DNA of 64,000 nt from NCBI RefSeq assembly GCF_022531965.1, contig NZ_CP092831.1, forward strand, positions 3,295,001-3,359,000. The letters run 5' to 3'. This DNA comes from Paenibacillus peoriae. Its GTDB lineage: Bacteria; Bacillota; Bacilli; Paenibacillales; Paenibacillaceae. The notes beneath the pieces are model-generated. The model ran no database searches. It was not told where the DNA came from and saw only the letters and a program-made list of their open reading frames with translations. How positions within the stretch are numbered: position 1 is the stretch's first letter; every line of letters begins with the position of its first letter. The position numbers and the translations under genes were made by a program. Below are positions 8,004 through 16,672 of this stretch, in pieces.

Positions 8004-9296
8004 ATGAGTGATTTAACGACAAACACAGCTACAACCGAGGAGAATCAGTTTAGCGAAGTACGAACCAAAGCGAATCTTGCCAAAAAAAGTGCCGGGGTCA
8101 TGAACCGCCTGACTACAGCACAGAAAAACGAAGCATTGCTTGCTATGGCTGAAGCTCTAGTAAATCATACTGAAGAGCTGATTGCAGCAAACCATAATGA
8201 CCTGAAACATGGACGGGAATTGGGAACATCGGAATCACTGCTCGACCGCCTCACGCTGACCGAGGACCGAATCGGGGCAATTGCCGAAGGATTACGCCAA
8301 ATTGCGGCACTACCTGACCCGGTCGGCGACACCCTTGAGCAAATTGAACGTCCAAACGGTCTGCGAATTGAGAAGATACGTGTGCCGCTGGGTGTCATCG
8401 GCATCATATATGAAGCGCGTCCAAATGTAACCGTGGATGCCGCGGGCCTGTGCTTGAAAACAGGTAATCCGGTTGTGCTACGCGGTGGTTCGGCCGCCCT
8501 CTTCTCCAACCGCAAGATTATCGAAGTACTCCAGCAGGCACTAGACGCAACAGCTGTGCCACGCGAGGCACTTCAACTTATTGAAGATTCAGACCGTGCC
8601 TCGGTCAACGAAATGCTCACCTTGAACGGCTTGCTGGATGTAATTATTCCACGTGGCGGGCGTTCACTCATTCAAAATGTTGTTCAGAACGCTACCGTAC
8701 CTGTCATCGAAACCGGAGCAGGTGTGTGCCATACCTTTTTGGACGCTACAGCGGATGCAGCAATGGCCGAAGCGATTACACTGAATGCCAAGGTGCAAAG
8801 ACCGTCCGTGTGTAACTCGATGGAAACATTGCTCGTACACTCGGATTATGCAAAAGCACACTTAACAGGATTGGCAGAACGCTTTCGTGATGCGGGGGTT
8901 GAGCTACGCGGCTGTGCACGCACACGAGAATTGGTTCCTTGGGCTGTTCCTGCCACAGAAGAGGACTATGGCACCGAGTATAATGATTACATTATGAACG
9001 TCAAGGTCGTGGACAATCTGGACGAAGTACTGGAGCACATTGCCCGTTACGGTACGATGCATTCTGAGTGTATTGTCACCGAGGACCAAGCCCATGTCGA
9101 GCGTTTTCTGCAAGAAGTGGACGCGGCAGCCGTGTACCACAATGCCTCTACCCGCTTCACGGATGGCTTTGAGTTCGGGTTTGGTGCCGAGATCGGAATC
9201 AGCACACAAAAATTACATGCCCGTGGTCCAATGGGATTGCCTGCCTTGACTTCAACCAAATATCGCGTGTACGGTACTGGACAAATCAGGGAATAA
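8004..9296 (+). CDS. proA: Gamma-glutamyl phosphate reductase
   Basis: 430 residues, usual length for ProA. Aldehyde-dehydrogenase-type fold that reduces gamma-glutamyl phosphate to glutamate semialdehyde with NADPH. Visible motifs: PLGVIGIIYEARPNVT near 125, KTGNPVVLRGG, the catalytic Cys in QRPSVCNSMETLL near 270 and EFGFGAEIGISTQKLHARGP near the C-terminus. Start 8004 has GGGAGG just upstream. It follows proB closely and precedes proC by 39 bp with its own GGAGG. Confidence 0.97.
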   Translation: MSDLTTNTATTEENQFSEVRTKANLAKKSAGVMNRLTTAQKNEALLAMAEALVNHTEELIAANHNDLKHGRELGTSESLLDRLTLTEDRIGAIAEGLRQIAALPDPVGDTLEQIERPNGLRIEKIRVPLGVIGIIYEARPNVTVDAAGLCLKTGNPVVLRGGSAALFSNRKIIEVLQQALDATAVPREALQLIEDSDRASVNEMLTLNGLLDVIIPRGGRSLIQNVVQNATVPVIETGAGVCHTFLDATADAAMAEAITLNAKVQRPSVCNSMETLLVHSDYAKAHLTGLAERFRDAGVELRGCARTRELVPWAVPATEEDYGTEYNDYIMNVKVVDNLDEVLEHIARYGTMHSECIVTEDQAHVERFLQEVDAAAVYHNASTRFTDGFEFGFGAEIGISTQKLHARGPMGLPALTSTKYRVYGTGQIRE

Positions 9297-9335
9297 TAAC
9301 AAAAATCAATCCGTATCCTTGGAGGTTATGAATCT

Positions 9336-10202
9336 ATGTGTGAATCACAAACGAAAGTTTTAATTAACGAGCAAATTACGTTTTTCGGGGCAGGATCAAT
9401 GGCAGAGGCTATTATTCGTGGAATGACGGCACGTTCTGTCGTTAAACGTAGTGGTATTACCGTTATCAACCGCAGTAATCAGGCTCGTCTTGAGGAACTC
9501 CAAAAGCAATATGGAGTCTTGTACCAAACCGAGGATGCCGCCAAAACCGAGCTTCTGCGTCGTTCTCCAGTCATTGTGCTTGCCATGAAGCCCAAGGATG
9601 CTGCACAAGCACTTGGACAGCTCGGCCCACTTCTGTCTGATGAGCAGCTGATCATATCGGTCATCGCTGGATTGTCCATTCGTACGATGCAAACCTTACT
9701 GGGTCGCAAGCAGCCGATCGCACGGACGATGCCCAATACATCCAGCTCGATTGGGCTGGGAGCTACAGGCATTAGCTTTTCCAAAGAGATCAGCGAAAAC
9801 CAGCGTAAAAATGTGCTTACGATGTTCGAATCTGTAGGTACGGTGACGGTTATAGAGGAAGAGAAAATGGATGTTTTGACCGGGATATCTGGAAGCGGCC
9901 CTGCCTATGTCTACTATCTGATGGAAGCCATGATTGCCGGGGGAATTCGTGGTGGCTTGACCCCTGAGCAAGCGCACGAACTAACGGTGCAAACCGCGCT
10001 TGGAGCGGCACGCATGGTACAGCAAACCGGAGAGGAGCCTTCTGCCCTTCGCCACAAAATCATGTCTCCTAATGGCTCTACGGTAGCTGCATTGGAAATG
10101 CTGGACAAAGGTGACTTCTATGAAACGGTGATTGCGGCGGTGCAGCGGTGCGCTGAACGATCCCGCGAGATGGGAGCTGTACTCAAGGAGGGAATTGAAT
10201 GA
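9336..10202 (+). CDS. proC: Pyrroline-5-carboxylate reductase
   Basis: 288 residues. Reduces pyrroline-5-carboxylate to proline, the last step of the pathway. N-terminal Rossmann motif FFGAGSMAEAIIRG (about 17-30); the C-terminal dimerisation region has LTGISGSGPAYVYY and MSPNGSTVAALE. GGAGG at 9321-9325 sits 10 nt before the ATG. The stop TGA overlaps the mtnW start as ATGA (10199-10202), so ProC and MtnW synthesis are probably translationally coupled. Having all three pro genes contiguous is itself a compact arrangement. Confidence 0.95.
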   Translation: MCESQTKVLINEQITFFGAGSMAEAIIRGMTARSVVKRSGITVINRSNQARLEELQKQYGVLYQTEDAAKTELLRRSPVIVLAMKPKDAAQALGQLGPLLSDEQLIISVIAGLSIRTMQTLLGRKQPIARTMPNTSSSIGLGATGISFSKEISENQRKNVLTMFESVGTVTVIEEEKMDVLTGISGSGPAYVYYLMEAMIAGGIRGGLTPEQAHELTVQTALGAARMVQQTGEEPSALRHKIMSPNGSTVAALEMLDKGDFYETVIAAVQRCAERSREMGAVLKEGIE

Positions 10203-11410
10203 GCTATTGCTTGGCGACCTACCGGGTATACGATGACAAAGCCGATTTTAACCAAAAGGCCCAATCTATTGCCATCGGCATGACGGTGGGCAGCTGGACT
10301 GAGCTCCCGCAAGCCAAACGGGACGCGATGCAAAAGCATCTTGGCTCGGTTCATTCTGTGGATATTCACGATGGAGGTCCTGGTGAACGGTACGCCGACC
10401 TGACCATCACTTACCCGGATGTCAACTTCAGCCGGGATATTCCCGCACTGCTGGTCACAGTCTTCGGCAAAATTTCGATGGACGGCCGAATTAAACTAAC
10501 GAAGCTGGGTTTCTCGGAAGCCTTCCGCTCTGCTTTTCCCGGACCGAAATTCGGTATCAGCGGCTTGCGCGAGCAGCTCGGCGTGCATGATCGCCCTCTG
10601 CTCATGAGCATTTTCAAATCTGTGATTGGCCTCAATTTGGACGAACTTCGTGAACAGTTTACCCGGCAGGCTCTCGGCGGTGTCGATCTGATCAAGGATG
10701 ACGAGATCTTGTTTGAAAATGCGCTGACACCAATTGAGAAACGAGTCGAAGCCTGCATCAAAGCTGCCGAAGCGGCTGAGCGCGAAACCGGTAAAAAGCT
10801 GCTGTATGCGGCTAATTTAACGGGGCCGACCTCGCAGCTTAAGACGCAAGCTCTCAAGGCCATCGACGCGGGTGCCAACGCGTTACTGTTTAACGTGTTG
10901 GCCTACGGTTACGATGTGCTGCATGAACTTAGCAGCGATCCCGCCGTCTCGGTGCCAATTGCTGCTCATCCTTCGTTGGCGGGAGCTGCTTATCCGTCGC
11001 CACATTATGGTATATCGGCGTCCGTTCTACTTGGTCAGCTTATGCGGCTGGCTGGCGCTGACCTCGTCCTCTTCCCTTCTCCCTACGGCTCAGTGACGAT
11101 GCCGCGTGAGGAAAACATGGCGATCCGCGATGAACTGATCACCCCTGATCTACCGCTGAAGGCCAGCATGCCTGTCCCTTCCGCAGGGATTCACCCGGGC
11201 CTCGTGCCGTTAATTGTACGTGACTTTGGTACTGACGTTGTTGTCAACGCCGGGGGTGGGATTCACGGCCATCCGCTAGGTACAGAAGCCGGTGGGCGCG
11301 CCTTTGTGCAGGCGATTGAAGCCGTACAGCAGAATGTCCCGCTGGCAGAATACGCCCGTACTCACCCCGAGCTGCAATCTGCGCTTGACATATGGGGAGG
11401 TGAACGATGA
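10199..11410 (+). CDS. mtnW: 2,3-diketo-5-methylthiopentyl-1-phosphate enolase (RuBisCO-like)
   Basis: 403 residues, RuBisCO-like protein of the MtnW type. The active-site lysine lies in GGVDLIKDDE (about 160-169), followed by ALTPIEKRV. TIM-barrel phosphate-site motifs are near 330-385 (SAGIHPGL, VVNAGGGIHGHPLG). It enolises the diketone phosphate of the methionine salvage pathway. ATGA overlaps with proC upstream and mtnX downstream put it in the middle of a coupled transcript. No promoter or S-box leader is possible in front of it because there is no intergenic space. Confidence 0.95.
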   Translation: MSYCLATYRVYDDKADFNQKAQSIAIGMTVGSWTELPQAKRDAMQKHLGSVHSVDIHDGGPGERYADLTITYPDVNFSRDIPALLVTVFGKISMDGRIKLTKLGFSEAFRSAFPGPKFGISGLREQLGVHDRPLLMSIFKSVIGLNLDELREQFTRQALGGVDLIKDDEILFENALTPIEKRVEACIKAAEAAERETGKKLLYAANLTGPTSQLKTQALKAIDAGANALLFNVLAYGYDVLHELSSDPAVSVPIAAHPSLAGAAYPSPHYGISASVLLGQLMRLAGADLVLFPSPYGSVTMPREENMAIRDELITPDLPLKASMPVPSAGIHPGLVPLIVRDFGTDVVVNAGGGIHGHPLGTEAGGRAFVQAIEAVQQNVPLAEYARTHPELQSALDIWGGER

Positions 11411-12084
11411 GCACAGCAAAGAAGCCCGTCATTTTTTGCGATTTTGACGGGACAATTACGAACAGCGATAATATTGTCGCCATTATGAAGCATTTTCAGC
11501 CTGCAGGCTGTGAGCCCATCATGCATCAGATCGTAAATGGGCATACATCCATTCGTGAAGGCGTAGGTGCGATGTTCGCCTTGATGCCTTCGGAGCAAAA
11601 GGGCGAAATTATCTCATATGTACTTGGACAAGCTGGTATACGCGAGGGCTTTGCACGCTTTTTGGACTATGTACGGGAGCAGCAGATTGAATTTTTCGTT
11701 ACCAGCGGCGGCATTGATTTTTTTATTGATCCATTGCTAAAACCATTCGATATTCCACACGACCACGTCTATTGCAACAAAGCAGATTTTTCCGAGGAGC
11801 GCATCCAGATTACGTGGCCGCATCCATGTGAGGAGCCGTGTACAAATGACTGCGGCATGTGTAAAACGACTGTGATTCGTCAATACTCTCCCGAACAATA
11901 TGAACGGATTTTGATCGGCGACAGTCTGACCGATTTTGAAGGAGCTAAAATTGCCGATCTTGTGTACTCCCGTTCGCATCTGACTTTAAAGTGTCAAGAA
12001 CTTGGCGTACCACATGTACCCTTTGAAACATTTGATGACATTATCGAGGATTTAAAGCAAAAACAGGAGCAAGGGGTGCTGTAA
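11407..12084 (+). CDS. mtnX: 2-hydroxy-3-keto-5-methylthiopentenyl-1-phosphate phosphatase
   Basis: 225 residues, HAD superfamily. Motif I FCDFDGTITNSDN (about 10-22) holds the nucleophile and acid/base aspartates; motif II is FVTSGG (about 97-102) and motif IV GDSLTDFEGAKIADL (about 171-185). A four-cysteine segment (PCEEPCTNDCGMC, about 139-151) is typical of MtnX-type phosphatases. It removes phosphate from the enol product of MtnW to give the acireductone. Start overlaps mtnW by ATGA; stop abuts mtnB. Confidence 0.93.
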   Translation: MSTAKKPVIFCDFDGTITNSDNIVAIMKHFQPAGCEPIMHQIVNGHTSIREGVGAMFALMPSEQKGEIISYVLGQAGIREGFARFLDYVREQQIEFFVTSGGIDFFIDPLLKPFDIPHDHVYCNKADFSEERIQITWPHPCEEPCTNDCGMCKTTVIRQYSPEQYERILIGDSLTDFEGAKIADLVYSRSHLTLKCQELGVPHVPFETFDDIIEDLKQKQEQGVL

Positions 12085-12741
12085 ATGAGTTTTAACTTGG
12101 CAGACATTTCATTGGAAGAAAAACGCCGCGCACTGGAAGAGCTCGCTGATGTCAAAGAACTATTCGCATCTCGCAACTGGTTCCCAGGCACAAGCGGTAA
12201 TCTGTCGATCCGAATCGGTGACTTTCACCCCGAACAATTTTATTTTGCAGTTACCGCCAGCGGCAAGGATAAGACCAAACGCACTCCTGAGGATTTTCTG
12301 TTCGTAGACCAATACGGAAAAGCAGCAGAAGCCACAAACCTCAAGCCAAGTGCAGAGACGCTCATCCATTGCGAAATTTACCGCCTGACAGGCTGTGGAG
12401 CAGTTTTTCATGTGCATACCGTGTTTAACAATCTGATTTCCGAATATTATGGTGAGCAAAGCGCTGTACCTATCCAAGGTATTGAGCTGATCAAGGCTTT
12501 TAACATTTGGGAAGAAAATGCTGCGATTGATATTCCTGTGCTGCCTAATTACGCGGATATTGCCTCGATTGCCAGGCTGGTGTCTGGTGTACTGAATGAT
12601 CAGGTGCCTGGAATTTTATTGCGTAACCACGGCATTTATGCGTGGGGCCGTGATGTATTTGAGGCTAAAAAGCATTTGGAGGCGTTTGAATTTTTGTTTG
12701 AAACGACGTATCGCTCCCTGCTGCTGAAAACTTTGAAGTAA
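12085..12741 (+). CDS. mtnB: 5-methylthioribulose-1-phosphate dehydratase
   Basis: 218 residues, class II aldolase/adducin fold. Zinc ligands in VFHVHTVF (about 110-117) and a later LRNHGIYAWG (about 178-187); GTSGNLSIR near 36 binds phosphate. Dehydrates methylthioribulose-1-phosphate to the diketone used by MtnW. Its ATG follows the mtnX stop with no gap (AGGAG upstream inside mtnX). It is the last gene of the run; the acireductone dioxygenase gene mtnD that follows in Bacillus is absent here. Confidence 0.94.
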   Translation: MSFNLADISLEEKRRALEELADVKELFASRNWFPGTSGNLSIRIGDFHPEQFYFAVTASGKDKTKRTPEDFLFVDQYGKAAEATNLKPSAETLIHCEIYRLTGCGAVFHVHTVFNNLISEYYGEQSAVPIQGIELIKAFNIWEENAAIDIPVLPNYADIASIARLVSGVLNDQVPGILLRNHGIYAWGRDVFEAKKHLEAFEFLFETTYRSLLLKTLK

Positions 12742-12800
12742 ATAAACTCATAAGTCTCAAAGATGTGTATCATTATTAGTAAAAGCGGTTATTGAATATC

Positions 12801-12845
12801 GAGAACGGGGCCTGAGCGAAAAGCACGGTACGTTCTCTTTTTTAT
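12801..12845 (+). terminator. Terminator of the proBAC-mtnWXB transcript
   Basis: GAGAACG (12801-12807) pairs with CGTTCTC (12831-12837), with further pairing inside, followed by a run of Ts. It is placed 60 bp after mtnB. Confidence 0.85.
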
Positions 12846-12927
12846 TAAAAAAGTTTCCTATCCTAGTGGTGACATAAAATCTTAGTTGAGGTGATATGGC
12901 TCTTCGGGTAAAAAATACGACAAATCA

Positions 12928-13143
12928 TTGCAATTAATTTTTTTAAATGATAGAGCTCCTTTGAACTACATACCATTTATAATTACCAACTTTAAAATAA
13001 AGTTGTTGTCGTCAGATTTTGTACATTCAACATACTGTACTAAATCGATTGACGCTGGAAATAGGTCATTAAGAAGTTCCATTTGGAAACTAAACGATGG
13101 TCAATGGCAAATGTTTTTTCATCAGGGAACTCCAACAAAATAG
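12928..13143 (+). pseudogene. C-terminal remnant of a DUF4440 (NTF2-like) protein
   Basis: The frame ends in FKIKLLSSDFVHSTY ... SLRSSIWKLNDGQWQMFF followed by HQGTPTK, which resembles the C-terminal half of DUF4440/SnoaL-like proteins. The N-terminal half (about 60-70 residues) is missing in all forward frames and no ribosome site precedes it. Base composition here is AT-rich. I read it as a decayed gene. The rest of 12846-13266 holds nothing else I can support. Confidence 0.5.
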
Positions 13144-13266
13144 GGACTCATTTTAAACAGTTGGCTCTCGAAACACCACAATAATATCAACATTCAGATT
13201 AAACATAGCCTTCATAAAGGAAATGTGATGAATAAGAATCCTTCCAATGTAATTTTAGGCATGCTG

Positions 13267-13294
13267 TAAAAAAAGCGCCCCTATTGGGGACGCT
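13267..13294 (-). terminator. Terminator overlapping the flavin reductase stop
   Basis: AGCGCCCC (13274-13281) and GGGGACGCT (13286-13294) form a hairpin. On the minus strand it is followed by seven Us. The stop codon (13281-13283) is inside the hairpin. Confidence 0.8.
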
Positions 13295-13892
13295 CCAGCG
13301 TGAATTGCTCTCCTAGCTTCGCATAATTATTCCCAGCCAACCGACTTACTGGACGCAACTCCTTAGCAATCACATACGTATTTTGGTACGCTTCCTCGGA
13401 TAAATGATACTGCACTACGCGTCCGATTAACAGATCACAAGCAGGTGTGTCCTCTTTGCCTCCTAGCGGTATCACCTGTTCCAGAATACATTCCATGCGT
13501 ATTTTCGCTTCTGTCACACCGGGAACTGCGATTTTTGTACTTTTTATCGGGGTAAGGCCTGCCAGTGTAACCTCACTCTCCTGCGGCGACAAACGGGAAG
13601 CCGTCACATTCACCGCTCCCACATTGTCCTCGTCTGTGATATGTACGACAAAAGCTTTATGCTCCATCGCATTACGTGCTGTATCTTTGGATACTCCATC
13701 GACACGTTGTACGGATACAGACAGCAGTGGCGGCTCGGAGGCAACGATGGAAAAATAACTGAACGGCGCACCATTCAGCACCCCTTCGCTGCTCAAAGTC
13801 GTTACAAAGGCTACCGGCCTTGGGATAATACTTCCGGTCAACAGCTTATAATTTTCACGCCCTGTAAGCGTATCAGGATTCAACGAAATCAT
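13281..13892 (-). CDS. Flavin reductase-like, FMN-binding split-barrel protein
   Basis: 203 residues. Split-barrel fold signature: N-terminal LLTGSIIPRPVAFVTTLSSE (about 17-36), NGAPFSYFSIVASEPPLLSVSV (about 40-61), then KDTARNAMEHKAFVVHI and a late KELRPVSRLAGNNYAKL. Proteins of this group bind FMN and reduce flavin with NAD(P)H or act as flavoprotein oxidoreductases of unknown substrate. The gene stands alone with its own terminator. Confidence 0.85.
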   Translation of the reverse strand: MISLNPDTLTGRENYKLLTGSIIPRPVAFVTTLSSEGVLNGAPFSYFSIVASEPPLLSVSVQRVDGVSKDTARNAMEHKAFVVHITDEDNVGAVNVTASRLSPQESEVTLAGLTPIKSTKIAVPGVTEAKIRMECILEQVIPLGGKEDTPACDLLIGRVVQYHLSEEAYQNTYVIAKELRPVSRLAGNNYAKLGEQFTLERPQ

Positions 13893-14057
13893 TTTGCTTC
13901 CTCATTTCCGATCACAATCGCTATTCGACTGCACACCATCAAGTTTCGCCTGATAAGCAAATGCACCATTAGTTAGCGACATGGATGACATCTCAGGCTT
14001 CCTTTTCAAGTATCGCGTGAATGATACAAAATGTAAAGTTGGAGCCGGAAAATCTCC

Positions 14058-14840
14058 CTATTTTTCAATTATATTTCCTCGGCTATCGCGCACAGTAACC
14101 GTAATTCCCTCAGGTACAGCAATCGTAACATCAAGCTGCTGCTGAGTCTGCATGAACCGTGTCGGAATTTGACCCAGTAATACATACAAGGTATCGCCGA
14201 TTTGCTTGGTCTGATATAAATCTTGACCCTTTATTTCGTCCTCTTTGCCTGTGTATACATAACTTCCGAACACATGCACTTCCGGTGAGCTGGTTGCGTC
14301 AATTTTGACCGCATAAGGATCTTCTCCCTGTACAATCACTTTGTTCACTTCGGCAGGCAGTTTTTCATGCCAGTCTGGGAGAACCCTTGTTTCCTGAACC
14401 GAACTCATTATTTCTCTGACTTGCGGAGTGATCCCCAATGAACTGACCAAGGCAAATCCGATACAGCAAAAAACCAATACCGCCGTAATAAACATACTGA
14501 ATACATCATAACGAATACGCTCACGAGTCCCCTTCCAAGCAGTATACATTAAAATTTCCAAACCCAGCAAAACAAAAACGACAGGCCACCAGGTCAACGC
14601 CTGGTCCAGTATGCCCGCTCCCCAAAACTTGGAGGCAAACGTTATGCCCCCCAGCAGGACGAGGAAAAGTCCCATGGACAGCCTTCCGACTTTCCACACC
14701 CCTGCCGGAGCGTTTGACGCTTTAGAGGAATTATTTTTGTTAGATGATGTACCCAATATACCTGTGGAGCCTCCTCCATCGCTCTGAGGATGATGGGCTC
14801 CCTTAAAGGGAGCCTCACTCTTTGAAAATTCAGTATCCAT
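14058..14840 (-). CDS. LiaF/LiaI-like membrane protein of the ECF operon
   Basis: 260 residues. A low-complexity S/N/G-rich N-terminus (1-45) precedes two helices forming a LiaI-LiaF-type unit (about 52-72 and 82-98, with WWPVVFVLLGLEIL) and a third helix near 118-138. A C-terminal extracytoplasmic beta-rich domain (about 150-260) ends in TVTVRDSRGNIIEK, resembling putative adhesin or LiaF C-terminal domains. It starts 1 bp after the stop of the upstream membrane protein. Last gene of the ECF sigma operon, so probably part of a cell-envelope stress response; exact role unknown. Confidence 0.7.
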   Translation of the reverse strand: MDTEFSKSEAPFKGAHHPQSDGGGSTGILGTSSNKNNSSKASNAPAGVWKVGRLSMGLFLVLLGGITFASKFWGAGILDQALTWWPVVFVLLGLEILMYTAWKGTRERIRYDVFSMFITAVLVFCCIGFALVSSLGITPQVREIMSSVQETRVLPDWHEKLPAEVNKVIVQGEDPYAVKIDATSSPEVHVFGSYVYTGKEDEIKGQDLYQTKQIGDTLYVLLGQIPTRFMQTQQQLDVTIAVPEGITVTVRDSRGNIIEK

Positions 14841-14841
14841 T

Positions 14842-16107
14842 CTATTGCTTCTCCTTTACTCGTTTAGATTTGGAATTCCCGATCATCATCCAAATACCAC
14901 CGCCAATTAACAATAAGGATACGATAATCGTTCGTAGATACATGTCAACCAAATTATAAATCTCTCCATTCGGAAACAGACGTTCCAAAGTAGGAACTAA
15001 TACGTTGATTAAGATGTAATAGGCTCCTAGCAATAGTAACCCCAAGCCTACCCAGCGGTGATATTGTGCAAACATACCGATCACAGGCTTATCGATCAGC
15101 GGCTCCCGTCCATAACGGCTTACTTGCTGCAACGCATCAAAAAAGCTATAAAACCAGACCACCGGAATCAGGAACAAAAAAATTGAAAGATGCAGCACGT
15201 CCAGTACATAGATGCCTCCTAAAAACAGAAGCATGAGCTGGAGTCCACGCTTTTGCATACCGATATACATATGTCCAGCACCGGGAAATACCGATAAAAT
15301 GGTAGCCAGCATTTTACTCCGCCGTCCCTCGACTCTTCCATATTCCAGTTCCTCAAACAAAGTACGGTCCTGAAGCATTTCTCCCGCTTGTTTGCGATGT
15401 ACATGCTGCACCGCATCAAACATGCAATACAGCCAAATGATCGGTAACACGCCCGCAAACGCCAAAAATCCGGATTCGTTTGTAATGCTGGTAATAAAAA
15501 CGAGGATCGCTCCAAAGCCAAAGAAAGATAGCAGAAAAGACAAACCACGCTGCATCAGGCCCAAGTGAAGGTGTCCCAATCCAGGAATGAACGACAGCAA
15601 AATCGTAAAAAATCGTTCATTGTCCGATCCTTTTTGAAAAGCAGGTGATCCTGCCATACCATAGTGTCCTTGTTGATAATGGTTATAGCCTGGGCCATAT
15701 CCCATTCCTGCCCCCGGTGAATCCGTATCTGCGTGTGTTGCCTCCTCCGGTACCTCTCCTGTTAAACCAGCCTGTCCATAAGGCCCACTTTGCGAGTAAT
15801 AACCATATGGATTAGGTCCTACATGAGGGGGATATGGAACAGCAGCTGCACGAGGATCATAACGCAACAAGCTAATAATAATATGCAGCATACTCAGTCC
15901 CCAAAAAAGAGCGGCAACAAACATACTGGCCAATAAAGGTAATTCGTCTCTTGATACCACTGAAAAAAATAATCCTCCCGCCAGACATCCGAAAAACAAA
16001 ATGGTGTATACAAACGCATTGGCTTTTCTGGTCCAGTAATAGTGTCCCACACCGGGAATGATGTTCAATAGAAATGCCAAGAGCTTGCTTCTTTCCGTAT
16101 AAGGCAT
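14842..16107 (-). CDS. Multi-pass membrane protein with three PGxGH repeats
   Basis: 421 residues, about ten membrane segments. Three modules each begin with a hydrophobic stretch ending in PG-x-GH: FLLNIIPGVGHYYW (about 11-24), ILLSFIPGLGHLHLGLMQRG (about 170-189) and ILSVFPGAGHMYIGMQKRG (about 269-287). A cytosolic or external G/P/Y-rich linker (about 90-150) separates the first two. The repeated motif recalls TM2-like small membrane domains. Start has AGGAAG 8-10 nt upstream. Co-transcribed with the ECF sigma/anti-sigma pair. Function unknown. Confidence 0.7.
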   Translation of the reverse strand: MPYTERSKLLAFLLNIIPGVGHYYWTRKANAFVYTILFFGCLAGGLFFSVVSRDELPLLASMFVAALFWGLSMLHIIISLLRYDPRAAAVPYPPHVGPNPYGYYSQSGPYGQAGLTGEVPEEATHADTDSPGAGMGYGPGYNHYQQGHYGMAGSPAFQKGSDNERFFTILLSFIPGLGHLHLGLMQRGLSFLLSFFGFGAILVFITSITNESGFLAFAGVLPIIWLYCMFDAVQHVHRKQAGEMLQDRTLFEELEYGRVEGRRSKMLATILSVFPGAGHMYIGMQKRGLQLMLLFLGGIYVLDVLHLSIFLFLIPVVWFYSFFDALQQVSRYGREPLIDKPVIGMFAQYHRWVGLGLLLLGAYYILINVLVPTLERLFPNGEIYNLVDMYLRTIIVSLLLIGGGIWMMIGNSKSKRVKEKQ

Positions 16108-16201
16108 CGCTACACTTCCTTTCTATTTATGGGATTTTAATGAAGTCCCCATCTGAAGGTTGTTGTTTTTGAGTTTTTCGTCTCACCCTTTATCCGAAGA
16201 T

Positions 16202-16672
16202 TTAGGGCTTTAATTTATCGAGCCAGGTCGTGGTAGCTCGCATGACCTCTTCACTGTAAGAGACGCGTTCTTTTGGAGGAATCGGCTTTCCGTCTGTTTG
16301 CGGCATCATTTTGTCAAAGGCTCCACTGGACAACAAGATCAACGTTAGGCTTGCGGCGACAACATAGTGAAACACAGGTTTTTCAAACCAGCGGCGTTTT
16401 TTGAACATAACTTGACTCGGTTCAGCTTCTAGCTCGGGAAGAACGGCCATTACCTGATCTGTGAAGCGCTCCGTATCCATCCAGGCAGAATAATCTTTCA
16501 TAGTTGACTCCAGTTGCTCCAGTGCAACAAGATATAACATCAGCGCCTGTTCGTCTTCCAACAGGAGCCTTTCCAGCCGGGCAGATTCCTCTATCGTGCA
16601 AGTTCCTGCAATGTAAGCATGCCAGTCATTCGATTTCCCTTCAATCCACGGTTTATCCTGTTGGTCAGTCAT
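16202..16672 (-). CDS. Anti-sigma factor, single-pass membrane protein
   Basis: 156 residues when started at the ATG at 16672, which overlaps the sigma stop as ATGA and lies 10 nt after AAGGAGG. ATG 16678, two codons earlier, is the alternative. Residues 1-90 form a cytosolic domain (DWHAYIAGTCTIEESARLE, WMDTERFTDQVMAVLP), one membrane helix spans about 118-135 and a short outer tail follows. No HxxxCxxC zinc motif is visible. Size, topology and coupling to the ECF sigma gene support an anti-sigma role (inference). Confidence 0.75.
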   Translation of the reverse strand: MTDQQDKPWIEGKSNDWHAYIAGTCTIEESARLERLLLEDEQALMLYLVALEQLESTMKDYSAWMDTERFTDQVMAVLPELEAEPSQVMFKKRRWFEKPVFHYVVAASLTLILLSSGAFDKMMPQTDGKPIPPKERVSYSEEVMRATTTWLDKLKP

